Assembly (NCBI GenBank): GCA_035560935.1
Contig: DATMYQ010000223.1
Span: forward strand, 1-8,401
Direction: 5' to 3'
Length of the DNA stretch: 8,401 nucleotides
Source: DATMYQ01 sp035560935
Lineage (GTDB): Bacteria; Bacillota; Negativicutes; Sporomusales; Sporomusaceae
Position numbers and translations under genes: made by a program
The notes under the pieces: generated by a model
Databases searched by the model: none
What the model saw: only the letters and a program-made list of their open reading frames with translations
Told to the model about the DNA's origin: nothing
Part shown: piece after piece, positions 5,925 through 8,401 of the stretch
Layout: every line of letters begins with the position of its first letter
Position numbering within the stretch: position 1 is the first letter of the stretch

Positions 5925-6704
5925 ATGATCAGTATCAGAGATTTAAATAAACGTTACGTGACGCCTCATTCAACGGTAACGGCGGTGGACTCGGTCAGCC
6001 TGGAGGTGGCGCGGGGCGACATTTACGGCATTATTGGATTCAGCGGCGCCGGTAAATCGACGCTGATTCGTTGCCTGAACCGCCTGGAAGAGCCGGATTC
6101 CGGCTCAGTGGTTATCGGGGGACGGGATATTACGGCGATGGATAAAAATCAGCTGCGGCTGGCCCGCCAGAAAATCGGTATGATTTTTCAGCAGTTTAAT
6201 TTGCTGGATGCCAAAACGGTGTTTGACAACGTGGCTTTTCCGCTGGAAGCGGCCGGATATCCCCGGGAAAAGATTCGCCGCCGGGTGGAGGAATTTTTAA
6301 ACCTGGTAGGACTGGAAGATAAACACCGGGCCTATCCGCTGCAATTAAGCGGCGGACAAAAACAGCGGGTTGGCATTGCCCGGGCGCTGGCCAATGAGCC
6401 GGAAGTTATCCTCAGCGATGAAGCGACATCGGCGCTGGACCCTCAGACCACCTACTCCATCCTGGAATTACTCAAAGACATCAATAAAAAATTCGGCGTG
6501 ACCATTGTCCTCATTACGCACGAACTGGACGTTCTGCATCATATCTGCAACCAGATGGCGGTGATGGAGAAAGGCCGAATTGTGGAGCAGGGACCGGTGG
6601 ATCAGTTTTTTCTGAACCCGGAAAGTGATACGGCCAAGCGTTTTGTCGGTATTTTGCAAAGCTTTCAGTCGCAAAGACTGTACCGGGAGGGAGCAGGAAT
6701 ATGA
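5925..6704 (+). CDS. metN: MetN-like ABC transporter ATPase without NIL domain
   Basis: This 259-residue ATPase powers the MetI/MetQ-type importer at the inner face of the membrane. Walker A is GFSGAGKST at 38-46, Q-loop Gln89, signature LSGGQKQR at 141-148, Walker B Asp165-Glu166 (DEATSALD) and switch His199. Typical MetN proteins are about 340 residues and end in a NIL (ACT-like) domain that binds methionine and shuts the transporter down (trans-inhibition). This protein stops about 15 residues after the segment SDTAKRFVGILQ, so that domain is missing. The stop overlaps the metI start by 4 bp (ATGA), so the reading frame looks intact rather than broken. Substrate could be methionine or a related compound; loss of feedback would allow continuous import. 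Confidence 0.88.
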   Translation: MISIRDLNKRYVTPHSTVTAVDSVSLEVARGDIYGIIGFSGAGKSTLIRCLNRLEEPDSGSVVIGGRDITAMDKNQLRLARQKIGMIFQQFNLLDAKTVFDNVAFPLEAAGYPREKIRRRVEEFLNLVGLEDKHRAYPLQLSGGQKQRVGIARALANEPEVILSDEATSALDPQTTYSILELLKDINKKFGVTIVLITHELDVLHHICNQMAVMEKGRIVEQGPVDQFFLNPESDTAKRFVGILQSFQSQRLYREGAGI

Positions 6705-7369
6705 ACCGGGATTTATGGGATTTGCTGCTGACCGGGCTGGGTGAGACGATGTACATGGTGATTTTGGCTACGGCGATCGCCTTGCTGATCGGATTGCCGC
6801 TGGGCGTGATTTTGGTGGTGACGGAAAAAGGAAACGTGTGGGAAGCGCCCCGATTTAACCGGGTGCTGGGCACCGTGATCAATGTGTTGCGTTCGTTTCC
6901 TTCCATTATACTCATTGTGGTCTTGTTGCCGCTGGCCCGTTTGATTGTCGGGACGACGCTGGGAGCTACCGCGGCCATAGTGCCGTTGTCCATTGGATCA
7001 GCGCCGTTTTTGGCGCGAATTATTGAAAACTGCTTAAAAGAAGTCAATTTTGGAAAAATCGAAGCGGCCATGGCGGTAGGCGCCAGCCCGCTGAGGATCA
7101 TCACCAAAGTTCTGATACCGGAGGCATTGCCGTCTCTTGTCCGGGGGCTGACGATCGCCGTTATTGCCATTATTGGGTTCACTGCCGTGGCGGGAGCCAT
7201 TGGCGCCGGTGGTTTGGGCAGTCTGGCTATCCGGTTTGGATATCTGCGTTACCGTGACGACATTATGTTGGCCACGATTATTGTTTTAGTCATTCTGGTG
7301 CAGGGGGTCCAATGGGGAGGTGATTATATCGCCGGGTATATCAACCGGAAGCGCTACAAATTTGATTAA
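6701..7369 (+). CDS. metI: MetI-like ABC transporter permease
   Basis: A 222-residue membrane protein of the usual MetI length, with about five membrane segments: near 13-40, 56-83, 88-105, 150-172 and 188-204. The EAA coupling loop at 119-149 includes KIEAAMAVGASPLRIITKVL, which docks onto the ATPase. The protein forms the translocation channel. Its ATG lies within the metN stop (ATGA overlap), with GGGAGGGAGCAGG just upstream as ribosome binding site. The C-terminus is basic (NRKRYKFD) and cytoplasmic. The family assignment is firm because of the gene order ATPase-permease-lipoprotein. Confidence 0.92.
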   Translation: MNRDLWDLLLTGLGETMYMVILATAIALLIGLPLGVILVVTEKGNVWEAPRFNRVLGTVINVLRSFPSIILIVVLLPLARLIVGTTLGATAAIVPLSIGSAPFLARIIENCLKEVNFGKIEAAMAVGASPLRIITKVLIPEALPSLVRGLTIAVIAIIGFTAVAGAIGAGGLGSLAIRFGYLRYRDDIMLATIIVLVILVQGVQWGGDYIAGYINRKRYKFD

Positions 7370-7402
7370 ATGCAGGTAATATGCGAAGAAAGGGTGTTTA
7401 CT

Positions 7403-8245
7403 ATGACAAACAAGAATTGGCGTAAGGCATTATCGGTATTATTGATTGGAACTATGGCCGGAGTATTCGCCGGTTGCTCTTCAGATAAAAAAGAAGCGAC
7501 ACCGGCAGCGGCGCCGGCCGCCAAGGAGATTACCGTGAAAATCGGAGCATCAGCAGTGCCGCATGCGGAAATTTTGAACTTTATCAAACCGAAGCTGAAG
7601 CAGGAAGGAGTGAATCTGGAAGTGCTGGTTTTGGATGATGAGGGCCAGCTGAACCCGGCGCTGCAGTCCAAACAACTGGACGGCAACTTCTTCCAGCATG
7701 TGCCGTATCTGGATTCGGTAGCCAAAGAGAAGGGCTTTGATTTCTTTGTGGCGGCTAAAGTTCACGTAGAACCGATTGGCTTCTATTCGCAAAAAATCAA
7801 AAACAAAGATGAACTGAAGGATGCCGCCACAATAGCCATTCCTGACAACCCGTCCAATGAATATCGTGCATTAGTGTTGCTGCAACAGAATGGCCTGATC
7901 AAACTGAAGCCGGATTTGGGAAAATTCTCTGCCACACCGCGGGATATCGCGGAAAATCCTAAGAATTTAAAATTTGTTGAAGTGGATCCCGGCCAGCTGA
8001 CCCGCAGTCTGCCGGATGTGGATGCCGCCGTGATCAACACCAACCGGATTCTGGAAGCGAAGATTGACCCTAAAACAGCGCTGTTCCGTGAAGATGCCAA
8101 CTCTCCCTATGCCAATGTCATCGTGGTGAGAAAAGGCGATGAAAACCGGCCGGAAATCAAAAAAATACTGGCGGCGGTCACGTCACCGGAAGTTAAAAAA
8201 TTCATCCAGGATAAATACGGTGTGGCGGTAGTTCCTGCCTTTTAA
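7403..8245 (+). CDS. metQ: MetQ-like substrate-binding lipoprotein
   Basis: A 280-residue NlpA/MetQ-family protein. A signal peptide (basic NKNWRK, hydrophobic core to about 22) ends in the lipobox VFAGC, so Cys25 would be lipid-anchored outside the membrane. An Ala/Pro-rich linker (about 31-40) leads to the binding domain. QHVPYL at 98-103, Asn152 and Arg155 (PDNPSNEYRAL) and Asn212 (AAVINTN) fall at positions known in this family to contact methionine, so an alpha-amino acid such as methionine is a plausible ligand. The start at 7403 is chosen because AAGAAAGGG precedes it by about 8 nt and it gives a normal signal peptide; an in-frame ATG at 7370 would add 11 residues. It lies 33 nt after metI in the same operon. 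Confidence 0.92.
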   Translation: MTNKNWRKALSVLLIGTMAGVFAGCSSDKKEATPAAAPAAKEITVKIGASAVPHAEILNFIKPKLKQEGVNLEVLVLDDEGQLNPALQSKQLDGNFFQHVPYLDSVAKEKGFDFFVAAKVHVEPIGFYSQKIKNKDELKDAATIAIPDNPSNEYRALVLLQQNGLIKLKPDLGKFSATPRDIAENPKNLKFVEVDPGQLTRSLPDVDAAVINTNRILEAKIDPKTALFREDANSPYANVIVVRKGDENRPEIKKILAAVTSPEVKKFIQDKYGVAVVPAF

Positions 8246-8287
8246 ATCGCCATTAATGTAAACCTGTGCTGATCAGTCAATACACTG

Positions 8288-8326
8288 AAGGCCGGCATCA
8301 CTCCTCGGAGTGGTCCGGCCTTTTGC
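8288..8326 (+). terminator. Intrinsic terminator after metQ
   Basis: AAGGCCGG (8288-8295) pairs perfectly with CCGGCCTT (8315-8322). An inner CACTCC/GGAGTG stem (8299-8304 with 8307-8312) tops it, and the T-run at 8321-8324 follows. It marks the end of the metNIQ operon. The remaining downstream sequence is A/T-rich and shows no clear promoter. Confidence 0.88.
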
Positions 8327-8390
8327 CTTACGGAAAGAGGTCAAATATAGCAGGTAAAGAACACAACCTGTTTATGAATAAAATAAAAAT

Positions 8391-8401
8391 AAGGAGTGAT
8401 G
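8391..8401 (+). promoter_or_regulatory. Ribosome binding site and probable start codon of the next gene
   Basis: AAGGAG at 8391-8396 is followed after 2 nt by ATG 8399-8401, where the window ends. The spacer is short, so the true start may lie just downstream. A small dyad, CAGGT (8351-8355) and ACCTG (8366-8370), lies 20-40 bp upstream and could be an operator or chance. Confidence 0.45.

Noticed and set aside
6514..7200. Long minus-strand reading frame (228 codons) opposite metN/metI
   Set aside because: It is antisense to two clearly identified transporter genes with a low-complexity product; it is a codon-usage shadow.
1..8401. CRISPR arrays, tRNA or rRNA genes, insertion sequences, phage attachment sites
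   Set aside because: No spaced direct repeats, no cloverleaf or rRNA signature, no transposase frame and no flanking terminal inverted repeats were seen on reading both strands.

Overview
The window reads as anaerobic, Gram-positive-type (Firmicutes) DNA. It has strong AGGAGG-like ribosome binding sites, many intrinsic hairpin/T-tract terminators, a MetNIQ-type transporter with a lipoprotein binding component, and a LiaRS/NarXL-like two-component pair. Balanced base composition plus a nitrogenase-like gene pair would fit a Sporomusaceae/Negativicutes or clostridial acetogen-type anaerobe, but that placement is inference; no rRNA or tRNA marker is present.

Region 1 (1-3900, + strand) is the most unusual part. 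Two adjacent genes encode a nitrogenase-like catalytic component: a NifD-like alpha subunit (170-1672) and a NifK-like beta subunit (1676-3016). Together they keep all six cysteines expected for a P-cluster, and the alpha subunit also keeps the cofactor-ligand cysteine and probably the cofactor histidine. Several residues that line the nitrogenase active site are changed: positions equivalent to A. vinelandii Val70, Gln191 and His195 are Gln, Ile and Tyr. The enzyme is therefore probably a metallocofactor reductase that does not fix N2. A NitT/TauT (sulfonate/taurine/nitrate-type) ABC permease follows (3121-3900). Intrinsic-terminator-like hairpins sit just before the alpha gene and between the beta gene and the permease, and would allow graded expression within one transcription unit. 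No iron protein (NifH-like), ATPase or binding protein lies in the window; they may lie upstream.

Region 2 (3955-5496, - strand) encodes a membrane histidine kinase with almost no external domain, followed by its LuxR-type response regulator. It converges on the permease across a 24-bp perfect inverted repeat.

Region 3 (5497-5924) is a 428-bp regulatory region. It holds a minus-strand promoter for the kinase, a near-consensus plus-strand promoter, a leader with a strong terminator and a possible competing hairpin, two copies of an ATTGCTG-YYAC-CGGCAATA element, and a 24-codon small ORF that ends 1 nt before metN.

Region 4 (5925-8326, + strand) is a metNIQ-type operon (ATPase, permease, lipoprotein) ending in a clear terminator. 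The ATPase lacks the C-terminal NIL domain that gives methionine feedback inhibition. The last bases (8391-8401) look like the ribosome binding site and start codon of another gene.

Taken together, a nitrogenase-like reductase, a TauT/SsuC-type permease and a methionine-type transporter suggest an organosulfur theme, as in methylthio-alkane reductase loci. This is a hypothesis from context, not shown by the sequence.
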